A DNA stretch of 64,000 bases from UBA4416 sp035439445 (GTDB lineage Bacteria; Bacteroidota; Bacteroidia; B-17B0; Aurantibacillaceae), in the NCBI GenBank assembly GCA_035439445.1, contig DAORKG010000006.1, positions 1 to 64,000 on the forward strand, given 5' to 3'. Shown piece by piece: positions 35,995 to 43,152 of the stretch. The position numbers and the translations under genes are program-made. The notes below the pieces were generated by a model. It made no database searches. It had not been told where the DNA came from and worked only from the letters and a program-made list of their open reading frames with translations. Each line of letters starts with the position of its first letter. Positions within the stretch are counted from its first letter, which is position 1.

Positions 35995-38088
35995 ATGGCA
36001 ACTACAATACTAGATCCAAAGTCAGTGAAAGAGAAAATATCTGTTGATACGCTTAAGAAAGCATACACCTTAATGTGTACTGCTAAAAGCATGGCTGAAT
36101 TATATGAAGCTAATAAAGAGATAACAGCTAAGTATGTGCATGCTACATCTCGTGGACATGAAGCAATTCAGTTAGCAACAGGGTTGCAATTGTTGCCTCA
36201 AGATTTTGTAAGTCCTTACTACCGTGATGACAGCATGTTGTTAGGTATTGGTATGTCTCCATTTGAATTAATGTTACAGTTACTAGCTAAGCGTAACGAT
36301 CCATTTTCTGGAGGAAGAACTTATTATTCTCATCCAAGTTTACGCAGAGATGATATGCCTAAAATCCCTCACCAATCTAGCGCTACAGGTATGCAGGCTA
36401 TTCCTACAACCGGAGTTGCAATGGGATTGCAGTATTTAGAATTAAATAATTTACAGCAAGATTTTAAAGGAAAAAATCCGGTTGCCGTTTGTTCTTTAGG
36501 TGATGCGTGTATTACTGAAGGTGAAGTGGCTGAGGCTTTTCAAATGGCAGTTTTAAAGAAGTTGCCAATATTGTATTTAGTGCAAGATAATGAGTGGGAT
36601 ATATCAGCTCATGCTCGCGAAATCCGTTCTCAAGATGCAACAGATTATGCTAAAGGTTTTAAAGGATTAGAAACGCGTACTATTGATGGCACTGATTTTA
36701 TCACATCATATAATACAATTAACGAGTGTTTAGAAATTATTCGTAAAGAGCGTCGACCAATGTTGGTGCATGCAAAGGTTCCTTTGTTAAATCATCATAC
36801 ATCAGGTGTACGTAAAGAGTGGTATAGAGATGATTTAGAAGAATGTGCAAAAAGAGATCCATTACCTCGTTTGCGTAATCAATTAATTATTGCAGGCGTA
36901 GATGCTTCTGACATTAAGAAAATTGAAGAAGATGCTGTGACTTTTGTTGAATCAGAATATCAAAGAGCATTATTAGAAGAGGATCCTCGTCCTGAAGATT
37001 TATTATTACATGATTTTGCCCCAACACCAATTACTGAAGAAAAAGGTAATAGAGCGCCAAGCGGCAAAGAGAAAACCGTTATGGTGGATAGTGCTTTATT
37101 TGCTATTCGTGAAATTATGGAGAAACATCCTAATGCGTTGTTATACGGACAAGATGTTGGTAAGCGTTTGGGAGGTGTATTTAGAGAAGCTGCAACCTTA
37201 GCACAAACTTTTGGAGATAACAGAGTATTTAATACACCAATTCAAGAAGCATTTATTATTGGTAGTACTGTTGGTATGAGTGCTGTTGGCCTAAAACCAA
37301 TTGTTGAAGTTCAGTTTGCTGATTATATTTGGCCGGGCTTAAATCAGTTATTTACTGAGGTAAGTCGTTCTTGTTATTTAAGTAATGGTAAATGGCCGGT
37401 TAGTTGTATTGTTCGTGTGCCAATTGGCGCGTATGGTAGCGGTGGACCATACCATTCAAGTTCTGTAGAGAGTGTATTAGCAAATATCAAAGGGATTAAA
37501 ATTGCGTACCCAAGTACAGGTGCCGATTTAAAAGGCTTAATGAAGTCTGCCTTCTATGATCCAAATCCGGTGGTGATGTTGGAACATAAAGGATTATACT
37601 GGAGTAAAATTAAAGGCACAGAAGATGCTAAAACCATTGAACCAGATGAGGATTATGTAATTCCATTTGGAAAGGGTAGAGTAGTTCAAGAAGCATCCGA
37701 AGAAAATATTACAAAAGGCAAATCCTTAACCGTTATTACATACGGAATGGGTGTTTATTGGGCAAAGAGTGCTTCTAAAAAGTTTGATGGTCAGGTGGAG
37801 ATTATTGATTTAAGAACCATTGCTCCGGTTGATGAGGACTTAATGTTTGCAAGTGCTAGTAAGCATGGTAAATGTTTAGTATTGACTGAAGAGCCTGTAT
37901 TTAATGGATTTGCTCAAAGCGTAGCGGCTCGTATTTCTGAAAACTGTTTTAAAAAATTAGATGCTCCTGTTAGAGTAATTGGTGCAGAAAATTTACCTGC
38001 AATACCTTTAAACTCAACATTAGAGCGTACCATGTTACCTAATGCTGATAAGGTAGAAAAGGCTATTGAGGATTTATTGAATTATTAA
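35995..38088 (+). CDS. Fused alpha-beta E1 component of a 2-oxoacid dehydrogenase
   Basis: A 697-residue thiamine-diphosphate enzyme in which the E1 alpha (about 1-330) and E1 beta (about 355-697) chains are joined. The alpha half has the ThDP motif GDACITEGEVAEAFQMA and the phosphorylation-loop-like HHTSGVRKEWYR. The beta half has YGQDVGKRLGGVFREA, TPIQEAFIIGSTVGMS, EVQFADYIWPGLNQL and a transketolase C domain. The substrate is probably a branched-chain 2-oxo acid or pyruvate; the usual E2 and E3 genes are not in this window. The fused form is common in Bacteroidota. It is preceded by a terminator and so has its own promoter. Confidence 0.92.
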   Translation: MATTILDPKSVKEKISVDTLKKAYTLMCTAKSMAELYEANKEITAKYVHATSRGHEAIQLATGLQLLPQDFVSPYYRDDSMLLGIGMSPFELMLQLLAKRNDPFSGGRTYYSHPSLRRDDMPKIPHQSSATGMQAIPTTGVAMGLQYLELNNLQQDFKGKNPVAVCSLGDACITEGEVAEAFQMAVLKKLPILYLVQDNEWDISAHAREIRSQDATDYAKGFKGLETRTIDGTDFITSYNTINECLEIIRKERRPMLVHAKVPLLNHHTSGVRKEWYRDDLEECAKRDPLPRLRNQLIIAGVDASDIKKIEEDAVTFVESEYQRALLEEDPRPEDLLLHDFAPTPITEEKGNRAPSGKEKTVMVDSALFAIREIMEKHPNALLYGQDVGKRLGGVFREAATLAQTFGDNRVFNTPIQEAFIIGSTVGMSAVGLKPIVEVQFADYIWPGLNQLFTEVSRSCYLSNGKWPVSCIVRVPIGAYGSGGPYHSSSVESVLANIKGIKIAYPSTGADLKGLMKSAFYDPNPVVMLEHKGLYWSKIKGTEDAKTIEPDEDYVIPFGKGRVVQEASEENITKGKSLTVITYGMGVYWAKSASKKFDGQVEIIDLRTIAPVDEDLMFASASKHGKCLVLTEEPVFNGFAQSVAARISENCFKKLDAPVRVIGAENLPAIPLNSTLERTMLPNADKVEKAIEDLLNY

Positions 38089-38152
38089 AGTCATGTATAA
38101 CTTTTCTAGTTATTGTTTTTGAAATTTATTTTGTTAAGTAGTAGTCAAATAC

Positions 38153-38566
38153 TTATTGAAGGAAGCGTTCAGTAATACTTTTTTCAGGAATAATGCACGT
38201 TTCAAGCTTACCAAACCAATAATATCTATTTCGAGAAATAAAGTTGTAGATGTTGTCTCTAAAAAATTTGGGTGTGAAGTAAAAAATATACAAAAAAGGA
38301 TATATTCCTTTTAAATGTTTACTTAATTTTAGTGCTGCGGTAGACCTAATATGTGCGTTATTATTTTCAATAAACACCATACTATCAGTCTTTTCTCTAT
38401 TGATTTTATATTTTTTCAGCAAACTCTTGCCTGTTTCAGATTGTAGGGAAGCAAAATAAATGTTAGGTTTTCTCTCATTTTTTATAATAAAATTAACTGA
38501 AGAATTGCATAAATTACAATAACCGTCAAAAAGTAAAATAGGTTGAGAAATATTGGATGTATTCAT
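38153..38566 (-). CDS. DCC family thiol-disulfide oxidoreductase
   Basis: A 137-residue thioredoxin-fold protein of the DCC (DUF393) family. The signature is ILLFDGYCNLCNSSVNFI (residues 11-28), with a D-x-x-C-x-x-C active site. No signal peptide is visible. DCC proteins are often found next to HTTM membrane enzymes, as here: it is the last gene of the minus-strand run from 41356 that also encodes HTTM and a peptide precursor. A role in redox treatment of a cysteine in the peptide or the HTTM enzyme is an inference. A 58-base gap separates it from the preceding gene, so co-transcription is likely but not certain. Confidence 0.88.
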   Translation of the reverse strand: MNTSNISQPILLFDGYCNLCNSSVNFIIKNERKPNIYFASLQSETGKSLLKKYKINREKTDSMVFIENNNAHIRSTAALKLSKHLKGIYPFLYIFYFTPKFFRDNIYNFISRNRYYWFGKLETCIIPEKSITERFLQ

Positions 38567-38624
38567 TATACCATTACGTAATTGTTATTTTATTTTTTTG
38601 TAATTAAAAATGATTTGAAGTAAT

Positions 38625-39047
38625 TTATATATTTTGTAGTGATTTAATAACTGTTTCTATTTTTTTTATTTTATTTTCTCTTTCGATTGAATAAGCCTTA
38701 TCCTTTTTTGACAATTCATTGAATATAAATTTTGCTTTTTCAAGAACATTTATCCGATTTTCATTTTGTTTAACAAAATCATTCATTTCGAAAAGTATCG
38801 CAGCAAAGTTCTCTAAATGAATGTGATTAAATCTTTTTTCTTTTAAATATTTCAGCATTTGATCATTATTTAAACTAAGTATATAATCTAAATCTATGTC
38901 GCACTCCTCATTAAAATATTGTTTTACTTCTTTATAACCATCGTCCGGATTTTTTTCTCTTATTCCAGCAATTCGATATAATAAAATTCCTAAGGCTTTT
39001 GCTAAAAATTCTAGCCATTTCCTAACTTCATCTGAAATTGTCCCCAT
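38625..39047 (-). CDS. Helical cytosolic protein of unknown function in the peptide operon
   Basis: A 140-residue, mostly alpha-helical, Lys/Glu-rich soluble protein with no signal peptide. The N terminus (VRKWLEFLAKALGILLYRIAG) is an amphipathic helix, followed by ILSLNNDQMLKYLKEKRF. The overall look recalls the DUF6483-type helical proteins, but that is only a resemblance. It lies 6 bases downstream of the DUF4199 gene, so the two are tightly linked. Possible roles are a cytosolic immunity or assembly factor. Base composition is AT-rich, like the rest of this island. Confidence 0.65.
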   Translation of the reverse strand: MGTISDEVRKWLEFLAKALGILLYRIAGIREKNPDDGYKEVKQYFNEECDIDLDYILSLNNDQMLKYLKEKRFNHIHLENFAAILFEMNDFVKQNENRINVLEKAKFIFNELSKKDKAYSIERENKIKKIETVIKSLQNI

Positions 39048-39053
39048 TATTAC

Positions 39054-39536
39054 TTATTTTTTTCTATAATAACTTATAAGTATAAAAGTACTAATTAAAG
39101 TGCTAAATAAATAACCTAATAAAGAAAAAATTGACATTGCAATTGGACTCATAAAACCTTTTGTTATACTCATTGCTTGTTCTATTTGGATAGAGCTCAA
39201 ACCTTCTGCTCTCATTTCATATTCACTATTAAGAAGCATTTGTTTTATCTCACCTGGATTTATGATGTCAAGGTAAACATACAGATATAGTGCTAGTAGA
39301 AATGAGCCCGAAAAAGAAATAGTAATTAATTCTTTTAGTAAGTTTTTATCTTTGATACCAACGTTAAAATAAGATTTACTGAATATGAGAAATAAACAGA
39401 TTACAAAAATAAAATCAAAAAACATTAATAAAAATTCTTGATTTATATTTAATATTTTCAAAATATAACTGAATAATAAATTAGATACTACAAAAAATAT
39501 TAAATTGAATATTGTGTTATGAAAGCTTAATCTCAT
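39054..39536 (-). CDS. DUF4199-type four-span membrane protein
   Basis: A 160-residue inner-membrane protein with four predicted spans (about 8-27, 33-52, 65-90 and 131-156). The segment between spans 3 and 4 has the typical DUF4199 look: an Asp/Pro start, then EMRAEGLSSIQIEQAMSITKGF, then the last span and a YYRKK end. DUF4199 has no established function. Here it overlaps the HTTM gene by 20 bases in an operon with a secreted peptide, so an SdpI-like immunity role is a reasonable guess; there is no sequence resemblance to SdpI that I can see. Confidence 0.75.
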   Translation of the reverse strand: MRLSFHNTIFNLIFFVVSNLLFSYILKILNINQEFLLMFFDFIFVICLFLIFSKSYFNVGIKDKNLLKELITISFSGSFLLALYLYVYLDIINPGEIKQMLLNSEYEMRAEGLSSIQIEQAMSITKGFMSPIAMSIFSLLGYLFSTLISTFILISYYRKK

Positions 39537-40401
39537 GTTTTTTGATTTTGAAATAATTAATTATTTTTTTAAAGTCACAATCTCTGTAGAAAAGCCCATA
39601 CACCATAATATATAAAATTTGAAAATCATGAATCATCATAAAAATATAGATAAATAAGTGCACTATCAATCCACCTGTAATAGCAAATAGCCTAAATTTT
39701 TTGTTAAATATGAAAAAAGGAAACGTTAACTCCCAAAATACAGTGAAGTCTGTTGTTATAGTTACAAACCATCCATTTTTTGCTAAAATTGCATTTAAAC
39801 TTGTTCCTTGAAAGCGTTCTAATGATAAAGTGTAGTATGTAGCTATACCATTAAACCAAACATCAGCATGTGTTTTATGTAATCCAGTTACGAAATATAT
39901 TAAACATAAATGAAATTGTATTGATATAATCCCCAAGTTAGTAATAGTGTTGTTAATAAGACTGTTTCTAGCACTATTTTTTACACAAAAATACGAATAG
40001 CAATCAATAAAGCATAAGTATAGAAGAATAAATTTCAACAGGTTATCGCCACCATTTAAATGATATGGATTTAATCTTTGTATTATCTCTATTAAAATAT
40101 ATAAAAATAAAACAGTTAAATTTTTCCCTATACCAAAAAGGAGTAGTACAGAAAGTATTAATATGCAATACACAATAACATATATGTGATCTCTGAAAAA
40201 AATTAAATTTAGGCATTCAAACACATCGGTTGAACTTAGTATGATGAAATTTTCTTTACCGTAAATTAAATTTAATATTGGTAAAGCGAAAAACATTTTT
40301 TTAATTATATGTATCGCTATATATACCCTAAAGATTGAAAGATAAATAGTTTTATCAGTTTTTTCTTCTAATTGATTTAAATATATTTTTAATCGTTTCA
40401 A
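39517..40401 (-). CDS. HTTM domain membrane protein, SdpB-like
   Basis: A 294-residue multi-span protein (six to seven spans) matching the HTTM/vitamin-K-carboxylase-like pattern. Seen are an opening RVYIAIHIIKK span, QRLNPYHLNGGDNLLKF, IQFHLCLIYFVTGLHKTHAD with WFNGIATYYTL, a VFWELTFPFFIF span and a final HLFIYIFMMIHDF span. SdpB, which with SdpA matures the SDP cannibalism toxin of Bacillus, is of this type. The frame starts at TTG, overlapping the upstream gene's TGA (TTGA), which suggests translational coupling. It sits third in the peptide operon. Carboxylase activity is not implied. Confidence 0.85.
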   Translation of the reverse strand: MKRLKIYLNQLEEKTDKTIYLSIFRVYIAIHIIKKMFFALPILNLIYGKENFIILSSTDVFECLNLIFFRDHIYVIVYCILILSVLLLFGIGKNLTVLFLYILIEIIQRLNPYHLNGGDNLLKFILLYLCFIDCYSYFCVKNSARNSLINNTITNLGIISIQFHLCLIYFVTGLHKTHADVWFNGIATYYTLSLERFQGTSLNAILAKNGWFVTITTDFTVFWELTFPFFIFNKKFRLFAITGGLIVHLFIYIFMMIHDFQILYIMVYGLFYRDCDFKKIINYFKIKKHEIKLS

Positions 40402-41012
40402 AATTTAGTCGAAATAAAATAACATTCAGAATTTATTTTTTGATTATATCTGTCGGCAAATTTTGGAATTTTTAAACCAATAATTTTAAACCAACAAGCT
40501 TTTATGTCTTTTTTGGGAAGATATTTTTTTTGAATTATTTTAGAATAGTTTATCATAGATTTATATGCAGAATTTTTATGGTAATCATGATTTATAACTT
40601 TCATTAGTGTGTCATTAATGAAAGTGCTAGTGGAATCTGGGTATAAAAACGAGTAATATTCATACAAATCTCTTTTTTGATCAAGAAGTTGTGTGGTAAC
40701 GCCAGTTATGGCATAGTCTACATATTCTTCTTCCGTGTTAAATGGAGCTTTTTTTTGTTTAAGCTTTAATAGGTCTTCCATTGCCTCAAATTCATATGAC
40801 TTATTATTGTTGTCAGTATAAATAAAATATAATCGAGTATTATAATCGGGAGGGGGAGCAAAGAATGCCCAATTTTGAAATATTAAAACATCTAGATTTT
40901 CTTTAAATGAATTCAATTTTATTTTCATATAATTATTTGGAAAAACATAAAATAATGTACATGCCCAATATATTACAAAAACCACTAATGCTATATTTTT
41001 TACTATTCTCAT
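40398..41012 (-). CDS. Single-span membrane protein with QNWxFFAP motif, SdpA-like
   Basis: A 204-residue protein from the ATG at 41012 (an in-frame TTG at 41042 falls inside a hairpin and is rejected). One N-terminal span (about residues 5-25) precedes an extracytoplasmic domain with FQNWAFFAPPPDYNTRLYFI. The WxxFAP pattern marks the partners of HTTM proteins, including SdpA and the DUF5819 group. In Bacillus, SdpA and SdpB are both needed to turn pro-SdpC into the active toxin. The gene lies between the peptide precursor and the HTTM gene, in the order expected for such a system. Assignment to the SdpA family proper needs a profile search. Confidence 0.7.
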   Translation of the reverse strand: MRIVKNIALVVFVIYWACTLFYVFPNNYMKIKLNSFKENLDVLIFQNWAFFAPPPDYNTRLYFIYTDNNNKSYEFEAMEDLLKLKQKKAPFNTEEEYVDYAITGVTTQLLDQKRDLYEYYSFLYPDSTSTFINDTLMKVINHDYHKNSAYKSMINYSKIIQKKYLPKKDIKACWFKIIGLKIPKFADRYNQKINSECYFISTKF

Positions 41013-41020
41013 TTTATTAA

Positions 41021-41050
41021 TTGACCACTTGGTTAAAAACAAGTGGTCAA
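41021..41050 (-). terminator. Intercistronic hairpin between peptide and SdpA-like genes
   Basis: Perfect 11-bp arms TTGACCACTTG (41021-41031) and CAAGTGGTCAA (41040-41050) with an 8-base loop. It lies in the 44-base gap between the peptide stop and the next ATG. Only a weak AT run follows on the minus strand, so it is more likely a partial terminator or mRNA stabiliser than a full stop. Confidence 0.6.
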
Positions 41051-41056
41051 ATTTAT

Positions 41057-41356
41057 TTATCCTAATTTTGATAATGCAAAATTACTGTTTGTTGTAATTA
41101 CTGATGCCTGATGAACGCCTGGCCCACAGCTATTACTATTTGAAGTTGGTGTTGCAGCAAATAAACTATAAACTAAGACAACCAATAATGTAGTATGACT
41201 TGTTTTTTCATTCGTATCTATATTTACCGTGTTTGTATTTACTGAGCTAGCTGTACCTATTACTGAACTTCCATTTATTGTTGTAAATGAGCTTAAAGTC
41301 ATAAATGTAACAGCTGTTAGTAATGATAATGCAATTGTTTTTTGTACTTTTTTCAT
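41057..41356 (-). CDS. Small exported hydrophobic peptide precursor (candidate antimicrobial peptide)
   Basis: A 99-residue precursor. Residues 1-24 form a signal peptide (MKKVQKT, hydrophobic core, LSS). A Thr/Asn/Ser-rich linker (25-53) is followed by a strongly hydrophobic stretch (TTLLVVLVYSLFAAT, 55-69) and a polar tail with a single Cys77 in NSCGPG. The layout of signal, spacer, hydrophobic core and Cys resembles the SdpC toxin precursor, though SdpC has two cysteines and is longer. It is first in a minus-strand operon with an SdpA-like and an HTTM/SdpB-like gene. No homologue is recognised from sequence alone; the antimicrobial role is inferred from context. Confidence 0.65.
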   Translation of the reverse strand: MKKVQKTIALSLLTAVTFMTLSSFTTINGSSVIGTASSVNTNTVNIDTNEKTSHTTLLVVLVYSLFAATPTSNSNSCGPGVHQASVITTNSNFALSKLG

Positions 41357-41501
41357 AATCTTTTTAGGTTTATTATTTACTACTCTTTGCTAATGCTGGC
41401 TTTTCGTATACGCCAGATAACTTAAATTGTGCACTAATTAAATTAACGTCGCTAAACTAATATGTTTTTTAACCATAAAACTTAATTAAAAGTTTAAATG
41501 T

Positions 41502-41516
41502 TGAACTATAAGTTCA
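41502..41516. promoter_or_regulatory. Candidate operator for the divergent XRE regulator
   Basis: TGAACTATAAGTTCA is a perfect inverted repeat (6-bp arms, 3-bp centre) in the shared control region, 146 bases upstream of the peptide ATG and 156 upstream of the regulator ATG. Size and symmetry fit an XRE dimer site. Confidence 0.45.
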
Positions 41517-41627
41517 GTGTTTGAAATTTATTATATGTAATAAGTAATTATTTAAAATTACTCTCATGATTTTTTAAAAGTATTTAAAAAAACAGAATTA
41601 AATTTTCATTTTATATATTCGACACTA

Positions 41628-41659
41628 TTGTGTTTAATGTAGATTAATATTTATATTTG
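41628..41659 (+). promoter_or_regulatory. Promoter of the XRE regulator gene
   Basis: TTG at 41628-41630 and TATATTTG at 41652-41659, a perfect TAnnTTTG, are separated by 21 bases. The -7 box overlaps the in-frame TTG at 41657, which supports the ATG at 41672 as the true start. Confidence 0.55.
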
Positions 41660-41671
41660 ACCGATAAATTT

Positions 41672-42019
41672 ATGCTAGAAAAAGTAAACGGAAAAATAAG
41701 ACAAATACGTGAGTTAAAAAATTATTCACAAGAATTTATAGCTAAGGAGCTTAACATCTCTATAAGAGCTTATAGTAAAATTGAAAATGGAGATACGCAA
41801 TTAACTATTAAACGCCTTAATGAAATAAGTAAAATTTTAGGCGTTACTCCACACGAGATTTTAGGTTTCAATGCGGATATTATGTTTAAGGATAAGAAAA
41901 ATTATAACTCTTCGAATATTCCTTCTTACCAATTAGATGCGAAACTCCTACAGGAATTATATGAAAAGTTATTGACTGAAAAAGATGAAGTAATAAAACT
42001 ATTAAAAAAACAGATTTAA
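41672..42019 (+). CDS. XRE family HTH transcriptional regulator with C-terminal coiled coil
   Basis: A 115-residue DNA-binding protein from the ATG at 41672. Residues 4-62 are a Cro/C1-type helix-turn-helix domain (GKIRQIRELKNYSQEFIAKE, then ISIRAYSKIENGDTQLTIKR and ISKILGVTPHEIL). The last 30 residues (DAKLLQELYEKLLTEKDEVIKLLKKQI region) are a heptad-patterned coiled coil likely used for dimerisation. This short HTH-plus-coil form is frequent in Bacteroidota. It is divergent from the peptide operon, so it probably controls it; whether it represses or activates is unknown. Confidence 0.85.
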   Translation: MLEKVNGKIRQIRELKNYSQEFIAKELNISIRAYSKIENGDTQLTIKRLNEISKILGVTPHEILGFNADIMFKDKKNYNSSNIPSYQLDAKLLQELYEKLLTEKDEVIKLLKKQI

Positions 42020-42110
42020 AAGTATAAATACTGTATGAATCTCTTTATCTTTTAAATTAGATTTTTCCATCACCACATCTTCACGATTTAATAAAGTCAT
42101 AATTAAGATA

Positions 42111-42638
42111 TCAAATTGAACTATTAAAATTTTTATTAAACCAAGCCATTGGGATATCCGCTTCAAAACTGTTAGTTGAAGCGGATATTCTTTTTTCAAA
42201 ACGTCCTTCTATTACAAATCCTAGTTTTTGATAAAACTGAATTGCTTTTTGATTAGATTCTCTTGCTATAAGTTCAACGCGTAAGATGTCGTTTCTGTCT
42301 TTTTCAATAATTTGAAGTAGCGATTGAAAAATTAATTTCCCTAATCCTTTCCCTTGAAAGTCAGGATCAACAGCTATGGTTAGTTCGCTTAGTACATGAT
42401 TAAAAACAAAAGGTTCTAATTTATAGCAATGTATTTCCGCTACAATGGTATTTTCAATTTCTATTATCAGTTGAATACCATTGGTTTGGGATCTAGAACA
42501 AAAATGATTGACATAGGCGTTTGTGATTTCATCATTTGTTCTTGCTAATCCTCCAATAGTATTACTAACCTTTTTATAAAGCCATAAAATTTTTTCTTCG
42601 TCGGAAGCAACAGCTTTTCTGACATGGTATGGCGTCAT
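42111..42638 (-). CDS. GNAT family N-acetyltransferase
   Basis: A 175-residue acyl-CoA-dependent acetyltransferase from the ATG at 42638; an in-frame TTG at 42659 would overlap the upstream gene and is less likely. The acetyl-CoA loop is VDPDFQGKGLGKLIFQSL (motif A, Q/R-x-x-G-x-G/A). Motif B follows as ESNQKAIQFYQKLGFVIEGRF. The substrate is unknown; the Glu-rich ends and the EGRFEKRI stretch resemble RimI-like or amino-acid acetyltransferases. It starts 2 bases after the DUF2147 gene on the same strand. A strong hairpin lies in its 3' coding part. Confidence 0.88.
   Translation of the reverse strand: MTPYHVRKAVASDEEKILWLYKKVSNTIGGLARTNDEITNAYVNHFCSRSQTNGIQLIIEIENTIVAEIHCYKLEPFVFNHVLSELTIAVDPDFQGKGLGKLIFQSLLQIIEKDRNDILRVELIARESNQKAIQFYQKLGFVIEGRFEKRISASTNSFEADIPMAWFNKNFNSSI
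42153..42198 (+). terminator. Hairpin plus T-rich run inside the GNAT 3' coding region
   Basis: Arms ATATCCGCTTCAA (42154-42166) and TTGAAGCGGATAT (42176-42188) pair perfectly around a 9-base loop, followed on the plus strand by TTCTTTTTTC. It could end transcripts of the convergent XRE regulator (stop at 42019), which has no other visible terminator. Confidence 0.5.
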
Positions 42639-42640
42639 GA

Positions 42641-43054
42641 TTATTTCACTTTTACCCAAAAGGTTGTTCTTCCAAGCATGGATACACCAATGTAACCTCT
42701 TACATTTAAGTTACCTTTCTCATCACGCGTAATCTTGCAGCTATAGGTTTTGCCATTTTTTGGATCGTAAATAGTCCCATTATGCCACAAATCTTTGCCG
42801 TCAAAAACAAAATCTTTTAAAATTTCTTTTCCGGCTAATTTATCAGTTTTTTGTTTTGGGTCGGGATTGTTCTCGTCTAGTTTACCGGGAGTTTTTGTCC
42901 AAACAAGCGTTCCAAAATATTTAGTACCTTTTTTTACAATTTCAACCATACCTTCATTTTTATCGGTCATATATGTGCCAATTAAAGCGTCTGCGTTTTG
43001 AGAAAATAAAGAAATGCTAAAAAGTAAGAGGGTAAGTGATAGTATTTTTTTCAT
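42641..43054 (-). CDS. DUF2147 domain exported protein
   Basis: A 137-residue protein with a signal peptide (residues 1-18, ending LFSQ). The mature part is a DUF2147 domain: IGTYMTDKNEGMVEI, KYFGTLVWTK, LAGKEILKDFVFDGKDLWHNG, then GTIYDPKNGKTYSCKI and YIGVSMLGRTTFWVKV. The fold is a lipocalin-like barrel. Function is unknown, with a possible role in binding small hydrophobic molecules in the periplasm. It precedes the GNAT gene by 2 bases. Confidence 0.88.
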   Translation of the reverse strand: MKKILSLTLLLFSISLFSQNADALIGTYMTDKNEGMVEIVKKGTKYFGTLVWTKTPGKLDENNPDPKQKTDKLAGKEILKDFVFDGKDLWHNGTIYDPKNGKTYSCKITRDEKGNLNVRGYIGVSMLGRTTFWVKVK

Positions 43055-43152
43055 AGTTTTTATTTCAAATATATAAGTTTTTATTTATAAACAGTTAATG
43101 ACTCTAAATGTTCTGTTTCTGATAAATTCCTACTTTTAGAAAAAATATTTTT

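Larger units (their letters stand above)
41357..41671. other. Intergenic region between divergent peptide operon and XRE regulator
   Basis: A 315-base AT-rich gap without a credible gene. It holds the regulator's promoter (41628-41659), a perfect 15-bp dyad at 41502-41516, and a weaker AT-rich dyad TTATTA/TAATAA at 41528-41543. I could not find a clear TAnnTTTG box for the peptide operon, which may need an activator or use another sigma factor. Confidence 0.6.

Noticed and set aside
41528..41543. Second dyad TTATTA/TAATAA near the XRE gene as an operator
   Set aside because: It is made of A and T only, in a region where such symmetry is expected by chance.
42002..42199. Open frame of 65 codons on the minus strand beside the GNAT gene
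   Set aside because: It overlaps the GNAT 3' end in another frame, has no start context and no domain, and is rich in hydrophobic residues typical of out-of-frame AT-rich sequence.
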